64,000 nt of DNA, from NCBI GenBank assembly GCA_034111085.1, contig JAWUXZ010000027.1:62001-126000 (forward strand). The letters are read 5' to 3'. How positions within the stretch are numbered: the first letter of the stretch is position 1; every line of letters begins with the position of its first letter. The notes under the pieces were generated by a model, which was not told where the DNA came from, ran no database searches, and saw only the letters and a list, made by a program, of their open reading frames with translations. This DNA comes from Dinoroseobacter sp034111085 (GTDB lineage: Bacteria > Pseudomonadota > Alphaproteobacteria > Rhodobacterales > Rhodobacteraceae). A program made the position numbers and the translations under genes. Below, piece by piece: positions 34,795-43,531 of this stretch.

Positions 34795-35352
34795 ATGCCC
34801 AACACAGATTTCCCCGGTTGGCACGGCACAACCATCCTTGGTGTGCGCAAAAACGGTCAGGTTGTGATCGCTGGTGATGGACAGGTCAGCCTTGGCCAGA
34901 CGGTCATCAAAGGTACTGCCAAGAAAGTGCGGCGTTTGTCACCCGGTGGGTTTGACGTGGTGGCCGGGTTTGCCGGCTCGACCGCTGATGCTTTCACCTT
35001 GCTCGAGCGGCTTGAGACCAAACTCGAAGCCACCCCCGGTCAACTCGCCCGCGCAGCTGTTGAGCTGGCAAAAGACTGGCGCACCGACAAATATCTGCAA
35101 AAGCTGGAGGCGATGTTGATCGTCACCGATGGTACCTCGCTTTACGTGATTACTGGCGCTGGCGATGTGCTTGAGCCCGAGCATTCCGTCGCAGCTATTG
35201 GGTCAGGCGGGAATTACGCATTGGCCGCCGCGCGCGCCTTGATGGACACCGATATGGACGCCGAGAGCATTGCGCGCAAAGCCATGGCGATTGCGTCGGA
35301 TATTTGCGTCTACACCAATGGCAATCTGACAGTGGAGACGATCAAATCATGA
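34795..35352 (+). CDS. hslV: ATP-dependent protease proteolytic subunit HslV
   Basis: 185 aa. Threonine peptidase of the HslUV (ClpYQ) protease. After propeptide removal the catalytic Thr is in HGTTILGVRKNG, followed by VVIAGDGQVSLGQTVIK and, later, GSGGNYALAAARAL. ATG 34795 follows CGGAGG by 4 bases; the long upstream open frame overlaps the neighbour and is ignored. Its stop overlaps the ATG of the membrane-protein gene (ATGA), and hslU follows that. Confidence 0.98.
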   Translation: MPNTDFPGWHGTTILGVRKNGQVVIAGDGQVSLGQTVIKGTAKKVRRLSPGGFDVVAGFAGSTADAFTLLERLETKLEATPGQLARAAVELAKDWRTDKYLQKLEAMLIVTDGTSLYVITGAGDVLEPEHSVAAIGSGGNYALAAARALMDTDMDAESIARKAMAIASDICVYTNGNLTVETIKS

Positions 35353-36413
35353 CGCTCAACCGCGATGATCTGCGTGCGGCCGTCTCCGTTGGAACCATCA
35401 CGGAGGCCCAGGCCGCGCACATCCTCAGCCTTGCCGATGCCAGACGCGGGGTTCGTGAAAACCTCGCCGGACTGGACGAGCCGTTTGAGTTGTTCAAAGG
35501 CTTCAACGAGATCTTCATCGTTGTTGGTCTGACCATCCTCTATGGCGGGTGGGCTGGCGTCACTGGCCTGTCGGTGCTGTTTTCCGAGACCCAAGGCATC
35601 AGCGCCGTTCTATTTGCCGCGCTTGGAATGGTCCTCATCGCCCTGCTGGCGCGCTATTTCACACTCGTACGCCGAATGGTCGCTCCGTCGATTGCGCTGT
35701 CGATCATGTTCGCGCTGTCGTCAATCCAACTCAGCAGCGGCTTGGGCAATCTTGTCTCAAGCGAAACCCCCACGGTCTGGACCATCACCATCGGCCTCAC
35801 CGCGATTTGGCTACTGGGCTACTGGCTGCTGTTCCGCGTGCCGTTCACGCTGTTTCTGCTGGCGTTGTCGGTCTTCGGGACTGCCTTCGCCCTAACGTTG
35901 GTAGGCGGCGCAAGTCTTTCGGACGCGCGCCAGATGTTCCTGCTCAGTGGCACTGGCTCGTTTTCGATCATTACCATTGGGTTGGGCTTCATCGGCCTTG
36001 CCGTAGCTCTTTGGTTCGACATTAGCGATCCGCACCGCGTCACACGCCGGGCGCAAAACGGCTTCTGGCTGCATATCATCGCAGCACCTGCCATCATCAA
36101 CACCATCGCGCTGTCGCTATTCGAGTCCGAGACGGCTGGCGCACTTCTACTTCTGAGCGCGTTCCTCGCCCTCATGGCCCTGTTCGCCATCATCATCGAC
36201 CGCCGCTCGTTCCTTGTCGCGGGCATTGGCTATGTCGTCGCAATCGCTTTCACTGTGGTCGAGGGCAACGCGTTCCTGATCATCCTCGCCCTCGGTGCAG
36301 GCCTCGTCTTGCTTGGCGCGCAGTGGGAGGTCATTCGCCGAACCCTGATGACCGCCCTCCCCGAATTTCCCGGCAAAAGCCGTCTGCCGCCTTACGTGAA
36401 AGCCCCCTCATGA
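35349..36413 (+). CDS. Polytopic membrane protein of unknown function between hslV and hslU
   Basis: 354 aa. A soluble N-terminus (about 1-55, with TITEAQAAHILSLADAR) precedes a dense series of about nine to ten membrane segments reaching almost to the C-terminus (for example FIVVGLTILYGGWAGVTGL and AVLFAALGMVLIALLARYF). The N-terminal helix-turn segment resembles that of DUF2157-type membrane proteins, a weak call. Both ends overlap by 4 bases with hslV and hslU, so all three should be made from one message in fixed ratio. No role in HslUV proteolysis is known to me. Confidence 0.8.
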   Translation: MTLNRDDLRAAVSVGTITEAQAAHILSLADARRGVRENLAGLDEPFELFKGFNEIFIVVGLTILYGGWAGVTGLSVLFSETQGISAVLFAALGMVLIALLARYFTLVRRMVAPSIALSIMFALSSIQLSSGLGNLVSSETPTVWTITIGLTAIWLLGYWLLFRVPFTLFLLALSVFGTAFALTLVGGASLSDARQMFLLSGTGSFSIITIGLGFIGLAVALWFDISDPHRVTRRAQNGFWLHIIAAPAIINTIALSLFESETAGALLLLSAFLALMALFAIIIDRRSFLVAGIGYVVAIAFTVVEGNAFLIILALGAGLVLLGAQWEVIRRTLMTALPEFPGKSRLPPYVKAPS

Positions 36414-37720
36414 CCGATCTGACCCCCCGCGAGATTGTCTCTGAGTTGGACCGTTTCATCATTGGCCAAGCCGATGCAAAGCGCGCGGTTGCCGTTGCGC
36501 TGCGCAATCGCTGGCGGCGCAATCAACTTGGCGATGATTTGCGCGACGAGGTCTATCCTAAGAACATCCTCATGATTGGCCCCACAGGCGTTGGCAAAAC
36601 CGAGATCTCGCGCCGTCTGGCAAAGCTCGCACGCGCACCGTTCCTGAAGGTGGAAGCGACGAAGTTCACCGAAGTTGGCTATGTGGGGCGTGATGTCGAC
36701 CAAATCATCCGCGATCTGGTGGATGTCGCCATTCTAATGACCCGCGAACATATGCGCGAAGCCGTGAAGGCAAATGCCCACAGTGCCGCCGAGGAACGCG
36801 TGATTGATGTGCTGGCGGGCGAAGACGCGCGCGACGCCACCCGCGAGTTGTTTCGCAAAAAGCTGCGCTCGGGCGAGCTGGACGACAAGATGATCGAACT
36901 CGAGGTTGCCGACACTTCCAACCCCATGGGCGGGTTTGAAATTCCCGGCCAGCCCGGCGGCGGTATGGGCGGAATGATGAACCTTGGCGATATGCTGGGC
37001 AAAGCCCTCGGCCAACGTAAAGTGCGGCGCAAACTCAGCGTTTCGGCCAGCTATGATCTGCTGATTGACGAAGAAGCCGACAAACTGCTCGACCAGGAAA
37101 CCGTGACACGCGAAGCGCTTTCGGCTGTCGAGGAAAATGGCATCGTCTTCCTCGACGAGATCGACAAAGTCTGTGCGCGCTCGGATGCACGCGGCGCGGA
37201 CGTTTCGCGCGAAGGTGTGCAGCGCGACTTGCTGCCGCTGATCGAAGGTACGACCGTGTCCACCAAGCATGGTGCGGTAAAGACCGACCACATCCTGTTC
37301 ATCGCGTCAGGCGCGTTCCACATCGCCAAGCCCAGCGATCTGTTGCCCGAATTGCAAGGCCGCCTGCCAATCCGGGTGGAGTTGCGCGCGCTGACCGAGG
37401 GTGATTTTGTGCGTATTTTGACAGAGACTGACAACGCACTAACCCGGCAATACACCGCCCTCATGGGCACCGAGAATGTGGAAGTCACCTTCACCGAAGA
37501 CGGCATCGCAGCACTCGCCCGCATTGCCGCCGAGGTAAACAGCAACGTCGAGAACATCGGCGCGCGCAGGCTCTATACAGTGATGGAGCGCGTGTTTGAG
37601 GAGCTGTCGTTTGAAGCCCCCGACCGAGATGGCGACGCCGTGACGGTCGATGCACAATTCGTCGAAGATAACCTTGGTGCGCTGTCAGCGAATACTGACC
37701 TTAGCCGGTATGTGCTGTAA
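36410..37720 (+). CDS. hslU: ATP-dependent protease ATPase subunit HslU
   Basis: 436 aa AAA+ unfoldase that feeds proteins to HslV. The N-terminus is MTDLTPREIVSELDRFIIGQ, Walker A is GPTGVGKTE, Walker B is IVFLDEIDKV, and the pore motif region reads KFTEVGYVGRDV. A family-specific I-domain lies in between and carries a Gly/Met-rich loop (about residues 175-200). The C-terminus ends TDLSRYVL, which docks into HslV. ATG 36410 overlaps the membrane-protein stop. Confidence 0.98.
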   Translation: MTDLTPREIVSELDRFIIGQADAKRAVAVALRNRWRRNQLGDDLRDEVYPKNILMIGPTGVGKTEISRRLAKLARAPFLKVEATKFTEVGYVGRDVDQIIRDLVDVAILMTREHMREAVKANAHSAAEERVIDVLAGEDARDATRELFRKKLRSGELDDKMIELEVADTSNPMGGFEIPGQPGGGMGGMMNLGDMLGKALGQRKVRRKLSVSASYDLLIDEEADKLLDQETVTREALSAVEENGIVFLDEIDKVCARSDARGADVSREGVQRDLLPLIEGTTVSTKHGAVKTDHILFIASGAFHIAKPSDLLPELQGRLPIRVELRALTEGDFVRILTETDNALTRQYTALMGTENVEVTFTEDGIAALARIAAEVNSNVENIGARRLYTVMERVFEELSFEAPDRDGDAVTVDAQFVEDNLGALSANTDLSRYVL

Positions 37721-37753
37721 GGCAGGTCTGCCCAAACTCGCGAGAAGTGCTCC

Positions 37754-38860
37754 ATGCTCCGGTCTGTCTTCGTCCTTCTCACGCTCGTGATCCTGTCCGC
37801 TTGCGCGCCTCGCGCCAGTATTATGCCGCCCATTGCAGGTGCGCCCGAAGCCCAGAACGAGGCGGTGTTTGTCGCCACCACCCGCGTGTTTGATGGGCTG
37901 GATGACACGCTTGCGCGCAGTTCAGACCTCAGCTTTGCACGCTATGATGTGAATGTGCCCGAGGATCGCGAGACCGGCGTCATTTCCTACTCTGGACGGC
38001 ACGAAGCCCCTGATCCTAATAAGCATTTTCTGGTCAGCGCCATCACGCCCGCCGCAGACAGCCGCAGCTTTGGCCGCCAAATCGCGGCAGAGCTACGTAC
38101 ACGACCTGCCGCCCAGCGCGAAGTCGTTCTCTATGTCCACGGCTATAACAACACCTTCGCGGATGGGCTCTTTCGTATGGCCCAAATGCGCCGCGACCTC
38201 GATCTGCCAGGCGTGCCTGTGCATTACGCATGGCCCAGCGCTGGCCATCCTCTGGGATACGCATATGACCGCGACTCGGCCTTGTTTGCCCGCGACGGTC
38301 TGGAGGCTTTGCTGACCGAATTGTCCCGATCCGGCGTGCGCGAGATTGTGCTGATTGCACATTCCATGGGCGCACTCGTAACGATGGAGGCGCTGCGGTC
38401 GCTTCACCTGCGCGGCGAGCGGTCGGTTTTGTCAAAGATCGGCGGCGTGATCCTGCTATCGCCAGATCTCGACATTGATGTCTTCCGTGCGCAGGCGGCC
38501 CGGATCAACCCACTGCCCAACCCGTTCGTGATCTTCACATCACAACGCGACCGCGCGCTTGCAGTTTCGGCCCGGATCACCGGACAAACGGCGCGGTTGG
38601 GCAATTTAGGCACGGTCGAGGATGTTGCGGACTTGGCCGTTACCCTCATCGACCTCAGCAATGTCGAGATCGGCGAGGGCGACGCGTTCAACCACTTCAC
38701 CGTCGCAACCTCGCCCTCGGTCATTCGGCTTCTGAGGCGTGTGGCCGAGGTGAACGCCTCGTTTGAGGAGGACCCTAATGCACGTATTGGATTGCTGCCC
38801 GGTACGGTGTTGACGCTGCGCAGTGCGACACAAGTCATTCTTGCGCCGGGTGCCCCATGA
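37754..38860 (+). CDS. DUF900 alpha/beta hydrolase lipoprotein
   Basis: 368 aa. A lipoprotein signal (LLTLVILSAC, Cys17) is followed by a COG4782/DUF900 hydrolase domain. The pieces are EAVFVATTRVFDG, REVVLYVHGYNNTFADGLFR, HYAWPSAGHPLGYAYDR, the nucleophile elbow AHSMG and a late HF in DAFNHFTVA. The DUF900 pattern VHGYN-FxxAL-WPS is clear. The substrate is unknown and lipid anchoring implies a periplasmic face. It follows hslU by 33 bases and overlaps the MFS gene by 4 bases. Confidence 0.9.
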   Translation: MLRSVFVLLTLVILSACAPRASIMPPIAGAPEAQNEAVFVATTRVFDGLDDTLARSSDLSFARYDVNVPEDRETGVISYSGRHEAPDPNKHFLVSAITPAADSRSFGRQIAAELRTRPAAQREVVLYVHGYNNTFADGLFRMAQMRRDLDLPGVPVHYAWPSAGHPLGYAYDRDSALFARDGLEALLTELSRSGVREIVLIAHSMGALVTMEALRSLHLRGERSVLSKIGGVILLSPDLDIDVFRAQAARINPLPNPFVIFTSQRDRALAVSARITGQTARLGNLGTVEDVADLAVTLIDLSNVEIGEGDAFNHFTVATSPSVIRLLRRVAEVNASFEEDPNARIGLLPGTVLTLRSATQVILAPGAP

Positions 38861-40080
38861 CAATGCTGCCGTTCCTGCGCGAAAATGCACGGTGGTTGGC
38901 GGCGGGCGCATTGTTGTCGTTCCTGTCATCATTCGGACAAACGTTCTTCATCGCGCTTTTCGCAGGCGAGTTGCGCGATGAATTCGCCCTAAGCCTCGGC
39001 CAATGGGGCGGCATCTATGCTGTGGGCACCGCAACGTCTGCGGCCATCATGGTGTTTGCAGGCACGCTCGCCGACAAAATCCGTATTCGCACGCTGGGCC
39101 TCGTGATAATTTCTGGCCTCGCACTGTCCTGCTTTGCAATGGCATTTAATCCATCAGGCGCAGCACTTGTCCTTGTGATCCTCGCGCTGCGCTTCACCGG
39201 ACAAGGAATGCTGACCCATCTATCGGTCGTGGCAATGGCGCGCTGGTTCACGGCAAACCGCGGCAAAGCACTCGCCGTCGCAACACTAGGCTTCTCGTTT
39301 AGCGAGGCGATCCTGCCGATCCCGGTCGTGTGGCTGAAGAGCTTTGTCGATTGGCATCTGATCTGGATTGGGGCCGGGTTCTTCTGCCTCGCGATGCTGC
39401 CCATCGTTTGGGTTTTGCTGCGCCTAGAGCGCTCCCCCAAATCCATCGCCGACGAGAGTGCGGTCCCCGGAATGGACAACCACCACTGGACGCGGCTTCA
39501 AGCAATCCGCCAACCGCTTTTTTGGTCTATTTCGCTGGGCGTCATGCTGTTTTCTGCCATCGGGACCAGCTTCTGGTTTCATCAGGTCCACTTCGCCGAG
39601 GTGAAAGGCTGGACCCACCTGTCGCTCGTCGCGGTTTTCCCGCTGGGCACAGTCGCGTTTTCGCTGTCCGTGATTGGCTACGGCCTCGCCATTGACCGCT
39701 TCGGGGCAGACAAGCTGTTGCCCGTGTATTTACTGCCCCTGACTGTCGCATTCTTGTTACACGCACTGGCACCCGACGTTAGCTGGACTGCCCTCGGCGT
39801 GATCTTGATGGGTATCGCGGGTGGTGGTCAGGCAACCTTGCCAGCAGCGTGTTGGGCGCTGTTCTTTGGGACGCGAAACATCGGATCAATCAAGGCTGTG
39901 GTGGTCGCAATCATGGTGCTCGGGTCCGCCTTAGGGCCATTCATCACCGGAGCGTTGATTGATTTTGGCATCGGGTTCGAGGCGCAATTAACCGCGTTTG
40001 GCGTTCTGTTCGCGGGCGTTTGCGTATTAATCGGCGTCACCGTGAAGCCCGCCAGAACGCGCCTACCGACCACGACGTAA
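38857..40080 (+). CDS. Major facilitator superfamily transporter
   Basis: 407 aa, twelve predicted membrane helices. The loop between helices 2 and 3 (FAGTLADKIRIRTLG) fits the MFS GxxxDR-like motif, and a cytoplasmic centre loop after helix 6 carries KSIADES. It looks like a drug or small-metabolite antiporter, and no substrate can be inferred. The ATG overlaps the hydrolase stop (ATGA), suggesting a joint function. Its last 18 bases overlap the end of the convergent Smr gene. Confidence 0.9.
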   Translation: MTMLPFLRENARWLAAGALLSFLSSFGQTFFIALFAGELRDEFALSLGQWGGIYAVGTATSAAIMVFAGTLADKIRIRTLGLVIISGLALSCFAMAFNPSGAALVLVILALRFTGQGMLTHLSVVAMARWFTANRGKALAVATLGFSFSEAILPIPVVWLKSFVDWHLIWIGAGFFCLAMLPIVWVLLRLERSPKSIADESAVPGMDNHHWTRLQAIRQPLFWSISLGVMLFSAIGTSFWFHQVHFAEVKGWTHLSLVAVFPLGTVAFSLSVIGYGLAIDRFGADKLLPVYLLPLTVAFLLHALAPDVSWTALGVILMGIAGGGQATLPAACWALFFGTRNIGSIKAVVVAIMVLGSALGPFITGALIDFGIGFEAQLTAFGVLFAGVCVLIGVTVKPARTRLPTTT

Positions 40081-40665
40081 GTAGACGTAATACGCTCCGG
40101 TTCCGCCATGGCTTTGGTGCGCGGGCGCGATCTGCAGCACCAATGCACCCAGCGGCGGCATCGAAAGCCATTGCGGAACCTGATGACGCAAGACGCCGTG
40201 GCGCGTCGGGATCGGTCCTTCATCGGGCTTATTTTTGCCCTTGCCGGTGATGACTAGGGCAAGGCGCGCGCCATCGCCATGTGCCCGCAAAATAAAGCTC
40301 ATCAGCCGGGGGTGCGCAGCCGCAAGCGTCATTCCATGCAGGTCAATCCGCGCCTCCGGAACCAGCTTTCCGCGCTTCATCCGAGTATAGTTTTTGCGGT
40401 CCATTTGGACAGGTGCATGGTTCAGCCGGTCGACCAAAGCAGGCTGAAGATCGTGGCCATTACGCCCACCACCTGCTTTTGTACCGATTGCAAACTTTGG
40501 AATCGTATATTCTGTATGTTTCTTGGGGCTCAAGGCTACGGTCGCCTTAAGTTTCGCCGGAATTTCCACCCGACGCTGGACCGGATGTAAGGGCGAAGTT
40601 GCACCCTTCACGCGGTCCCATAACGCCTCGTCCTCGGGCGACAGCCGCTTGCGCTTACGGCTCAT
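40063..40665 (-). CDS. Smr-domain protein (DNA-nicking MutS2-like endonuclease fold)
   Basis: 200 aa. A variable basic N-terminus is followed by an Smr domain (about residues 105-195) with the signature RIDLHGMTLAAAHPRL and the late VITGKGKN block; a C-terminal GGTGAYYVYLRR is also typical. Smr domains nick or bind structured DNA or RNA; the bacterial stand-alone proteins are poorly understood. It is the last gene of a minus-strand tim44-mltA-smr operon and starts in an ATGA overlap with mltA. Confidence 0.92.
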   Translation of the reverse strand: MSRKRKRLSPEDEALWDRVKGATSPLHPVQRRVEIPAKLKATVALSPKKHTEYTIPKFAIGTKAGGGRNGHDLQPALVDRLNHAPVQMDRKNYTRMKRGKLVPEARIDLHGMTLAAAHPRLMSFILRAHGDGARLALVITGKGKNKPDEGPIPTRHGVLRHQVPQWLSMPPLGALVLQIAPAHQSHGGTGAYYVYLRRGR

Positions 40666-41687
40666 CCCGCCTGCCCCGTCACCTTCAACGCCAGCGGTCG
40701 CGGCATCAGCACAACCATGCGACCCCCATCCCGAATGCGCCCCGCAATTCGCCCAGCCTCATCCCCGGTGCCAAAGAAAATGTCAGCGCGCTGCGGGCCC
40801 TTGATGGCCGAGCCTGTGTCTTGCGCAATCATCAAACGCCGGATCGGGGCAGCGCCTTCTTTCTCGATCCAGACAGGTGCGCCGAGCGGGACATGCGCCG
40901 GATCCACCGCAATACTGCGTCCCGGCGTCACCGAGCGGTTCATCGCACCCAAAGGCCCCATTTCCGGCGGCACTTCGTTCACTTCACGGAAGAATATGAA
41001 CGATGGGTTGTGTTGCAGAAGCCGCTTGCCGTCGCGCGGATTGGAGGCAACCCAACGCGCTATACGTGCCGCTGACACCTGGTGGGCTTCAAACAGCCCA
41101 CGTCTGATCAGCTCCTGCCCGACAGACCGATATGGATGGCCGTTTTTGGCGGCAAACCCCACGCGGATTACGCCACCGTCTTGCAACTGCAACCGACCGG
41201 AGCCTTGGACTTGCAGAAAAAAGGCCTCAACCGGGTCATGGACCCATGCGATCTCTAGCCCACGTCCGGCAAGAGGGCGCTCGTTCTCGATCTGCGCACG
41301 TGTCAGCCAAGGGCGTCCACGCGGCATCTCAGGTGGCGCGCGATACAGCGGCGTCTCGAACCCAGCGCGGCGGGTGCGACTGGCAACGATCTCGGGCTCG
41401 TAATATCCGGTGAACAGTGCTCTCTCGGTCGGGGCCATCAAGACGGGCAGGAAGTGTGCTTCGAAGAACGCGCGGGCACTCGGTGCATCATCGGCACCGC
41501 CGCACACGGTGTCCCAATCAACTGGATCAAGTTGGGCGCAGGTCGTCTGAAAAGCAGCAAGGGCGGGCGCAGGATCATCCCCGCCCCACCCTTCTAGATC
41601 GTCAAAACTTAGCAGAACCGGATCTGCAGATACCGTCATTGCACCAGCCACCAAAATTGCGGCCGCCAGCCGGGCCGCACCGTTCAT
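40662..41687 (-). CDS. mltA: Membrane-bound lytic transglycosylase A (MltA)
   Basis: 341 aa. It cleaves peptidoglycan glycan strands with formation of 1,6-anhydroMurNAc, exported to the periplasm by an N-terminal signal (AARLAAAILVAGAMTVSA). The MltA domain shows LFTGYYEPEI and FFLQVQGSGRLQL, and the 3D domain has three Asp, two of them in AQDTGSAIKGPQRADIFFG. No lipobox Cys is seen, so it may be soluble rather than lipid-anchored. Its ATG overlaps the tim44 stop. AmgK and MurU, encoded elsewhere in the window, could reuse the products. Confidence 0.95.
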   Translation of the reverse strand: MNGAARLAAAILVAGAMTVSADPVLLSFDDLEGWGGDDPAPALAAFQTTCAQLDPVDWDTVCGGADDAPSARAFFEAHFLPVLMAPTERALFTGYYEPEIVASRTRRAGFETPLYRAPPEMPRGRPWLTRAQIENERPLAGRGLEIAWVHDPVEAFFLQVQGSGRLQLQDGGVIRVGFAAKNGHPYRSVGQELIRRGLFEAHQVSAARIARWVASNPRDGKRLLQHNPSFIFFREVNEVPPEMGPLGAMNRSVTPGRSIAVDPAHVPLGAPVWIEKEGAAPIRRLMIAQDTGSAIKGPQRADIFFGTGDEAGRIAGRIRDGGRMVVLMPRPLALKVTGQAG

Positions 41688-42340
41688 TCGCCTGTGGCGA
41701 CGAGCGTCCAGTTCGGGGTGGCGGACCCCATGAAGCGCGCGAAGGTCCACGTATCCTTCTGGCGTTTGATCTCGCTAGCGTTACCCTCAATGATCTCGCC
41801 TTCGGAATTGCGCACGACAGATGTGATCTCGGCGACAAACTTCACGGAAACCTCGGCTTCTTTCGTGTCCCGGTTATACGTGACGGCTGCGAGGGACGTT
41901 TCGCGCAAGCCGACGAATTCCGCATCAATCGACAGGCCTTGCGATTTACGTTGGGCAACGACGTCTTCAAACGTCTCGAGCACATCATCGGACAGGAAAT
42001 CTTTGATCTCGTCGAGATTGCCTGCCTCAAACCCCATCAGGATCATCTCATAAGCTCCACGCGAGCCGCGCAGAAACTCATTTACGCTGAAACCGGGCTC
42101 AGCCATCTTCATAGCGGCAAGATCTTTCGCTTCTTGGGTGCCGTCTTCGACATGATCCACGATATCTTGATCCGGGCCGCCTTCGATCACCTCAAACTCG
42201 CGGCGCACGTCATCGCGGGCCTCAGACAGCTTCACCGGTGGCTTCTCGAAGCCTTCGCGGGTGCCGAGCACATTGCGCAGACGCAAGATCAAGAAAACAG
42301 CAATACCGGCCAAGACCAGCAGTTGTATCATAGAGTTCAT
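41684..42340 (-). CDS. Tim44-domain inner-membrane protein
   Basis: 218 aa. One N-terminal membrane helix (about 5-20, LLVLAGIAVFLIL) is followed by a charged linker and a C-terminal Tim44/Mba1-like domain (about 75-215), including FLRGSRGAYEMILMGFEAGNLDEI and KDTWTFARF. It is the bacterial counterpart of the mitochondrial import motor anchor and is conserved next to secB and mltA in alphaproteobacteria. Its bacterial function is unclear, probably linked to membrane protein handling. It is divergent from fxsA over 136 bases. Confidence 0.9.
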   Translation of the reverse strand: MNSMIQLLVLAGIAVFLILRLRNVLGTREGFEKPPVKLSEARDDVRREFEVIEGGPDQDIVDHVEDGTQEAKDLAAMKMAEPGFSVNEFLRGSRGAYEMILMGFEAGNLDEIKDFLSDDVLETFEDVVAQRKSQGLSIDAEFVGLRETSLAAVTYNRDTKEAEVSVKFVAEITSVVRNSEGEIIEGNASEIKRQKDTWTFARFMGSATPNWTLVATGE

Positions 42341-42476
42341 TTCGGTCTCTTCCGCGCTTAGGGGCCTTGGGTTTCGTCTAACACCGCACATATGTAAGGT
42401 GGCGACGGGGTCAAGTCCACCAATGCCGTTGCGGTGCAGCATCTAAGATGCACATCGAGAAAGGAAATTTTAAGTT

Positions 42477-42971
42477 ATGTGGCTGTTCTTTGTGTTTGTA
42501 GCGGTTCCGTTGATCGAAATCGCTCTGTTTATTTCCGTCGGAGGGGCGATTGGATTGTTTCCAACCCTCGCCATTGTGATCGTCACCGCTTTTGTGGGGA
42601 CATGGTTAGTGCGCAGCCAAGGCGGCCAAGCGCTGCGGGAATTACAGACCTCGTTCAGCGACCTGCGTGATCCTTCCGAGCCTTTGGCCCACGGTGCGAT
42701 GATCTTATTTGCGGGTGCTTTGTTGCTAACGCCGGGATTTTTTACCGATGCTGTTGGCTTTGCTCTACTGGTGCCGGGCGTGCGTCAGGCGGCGTTTGCT
42801 GCCTTGAAGAGGCGCGTGAATGTCGCCGGATTTCAGGCCGGCCAAGCACAGCGTGACCCGCGTGCGCCTCATGATGCCAGCACTATCGATGGCGACTATT
42901 TTGAGATTGATCCAAGCACGCCCGAGCCCGGAAACGGCAACGCCAAACCCTCCGGCTGGACCGAGCATTGA
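42477..42971 (+). CDS. fxsA: FxsA family membrane protein
   Basis: 164 aa. The FxsA domain spans about the first 110 residues with four membrane segments (including MWLFFVFVAVPLIEIALFI and LFAGALLLTPGFFTDAVGF), and a hydrophilic C-terminal tail follows. In Escherichia coli FxsA overproduction relieves F-exclusion of phage T7; its normal role is unknown. It starts 57 bases before secB ends its leader and is probably co-transcribed with it. Confidence 0.93.
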   Translation: MWLFFVFVAVPLIEIALFISVGGAIGLFPTLAIVIVTAFVGTWLVRSQGGQALRELQTSFSDLRDPSEPLAHGAMILFAGALLLTPGFFTDAVGFALLVPGVRQAAFAALKRRVNVAGFQAGQAQRDPRAPHDASTIDGDYFEIDPSTPEPGNGNAKPSGWTEH

Positions 42972-43027
42972 GGACCGTTGCCTGACCTGCTAGGACACCG
43001 CCAAATTCTTGCATCAGGACGAGACAT

Positions 43028-43531
43028 ATGACCGATACCAACACAAACGGGGCCGCTGCTGCTACTGAGGCCCCAGCTCAACCCCGCCTTCAAGTTATGG
43101 GGCAGTTCATCAAGGACATGTCCTTCGAAAACATTGCCGCCCAGAAGGCCGTTCAGAACGCTGAGCAGCCCGACATTCAGGTGCAGGTTAACCTTGATGC
43201 CCGCAAGCGCGCCAATACCGAAAACCAGTATGAGGTATCGATCAAACTCAAGATCGAAGCCAAGACCAAGACCGGCGGCGAGACGATCTTCATTATGGAG
43301 CTGGATTATGCCGGCATCTTCCTGATCGAGAACGTACCCGAAGATCAGATGCATCCGTTCCTGCTGATCGAATGCCCGCGGATGATCTTCCCGTTCGTGC
43401 GCCGCATTGTCTCGGACGTCAGCCGTGACGGAGGCTTCCCACCCCTGAACCTTGAAACAATTGATTTCATTGCGCTTTACCGTCAGGAACTGGCGCGCCG
43501 TGCTGCTGCAAAGCCCGTCGCACAGGCCTAG
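43028..43531 (+). CDS. secB: Protein-export chaperone SecB
   Basis: 167 aa, cytosolic tetrameric chaperone that keeps pre-proteins unfolded and hands them to SecA. Visible family blocks are FIKDMSFENIAAQKAV, the groove strand region EVSIKLKIEAKT, CPRMIFPFVRRIVSDVSRDGGFPPLNLETIDF and an Ala-rich C-terminus. GGACGAG lies before the ATG. The stop overlaps that of dnaQ on the other strand. Confidence 0.97.
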   Translation: MTDTNTNGAAAATEAPAQPRLQVMGQFIKDMSFENIAAQKAVQNAEQPDIQVQVNLDARKRANTENQYEVSIKLKIEAKTKTGGETIFIMELDYAGIFLIENVPEDQMHPFLLIECPRMIFPFVRRIVSDVSRDGGFPPLNLETIDFIALYRQELARRAAAKPVAQA

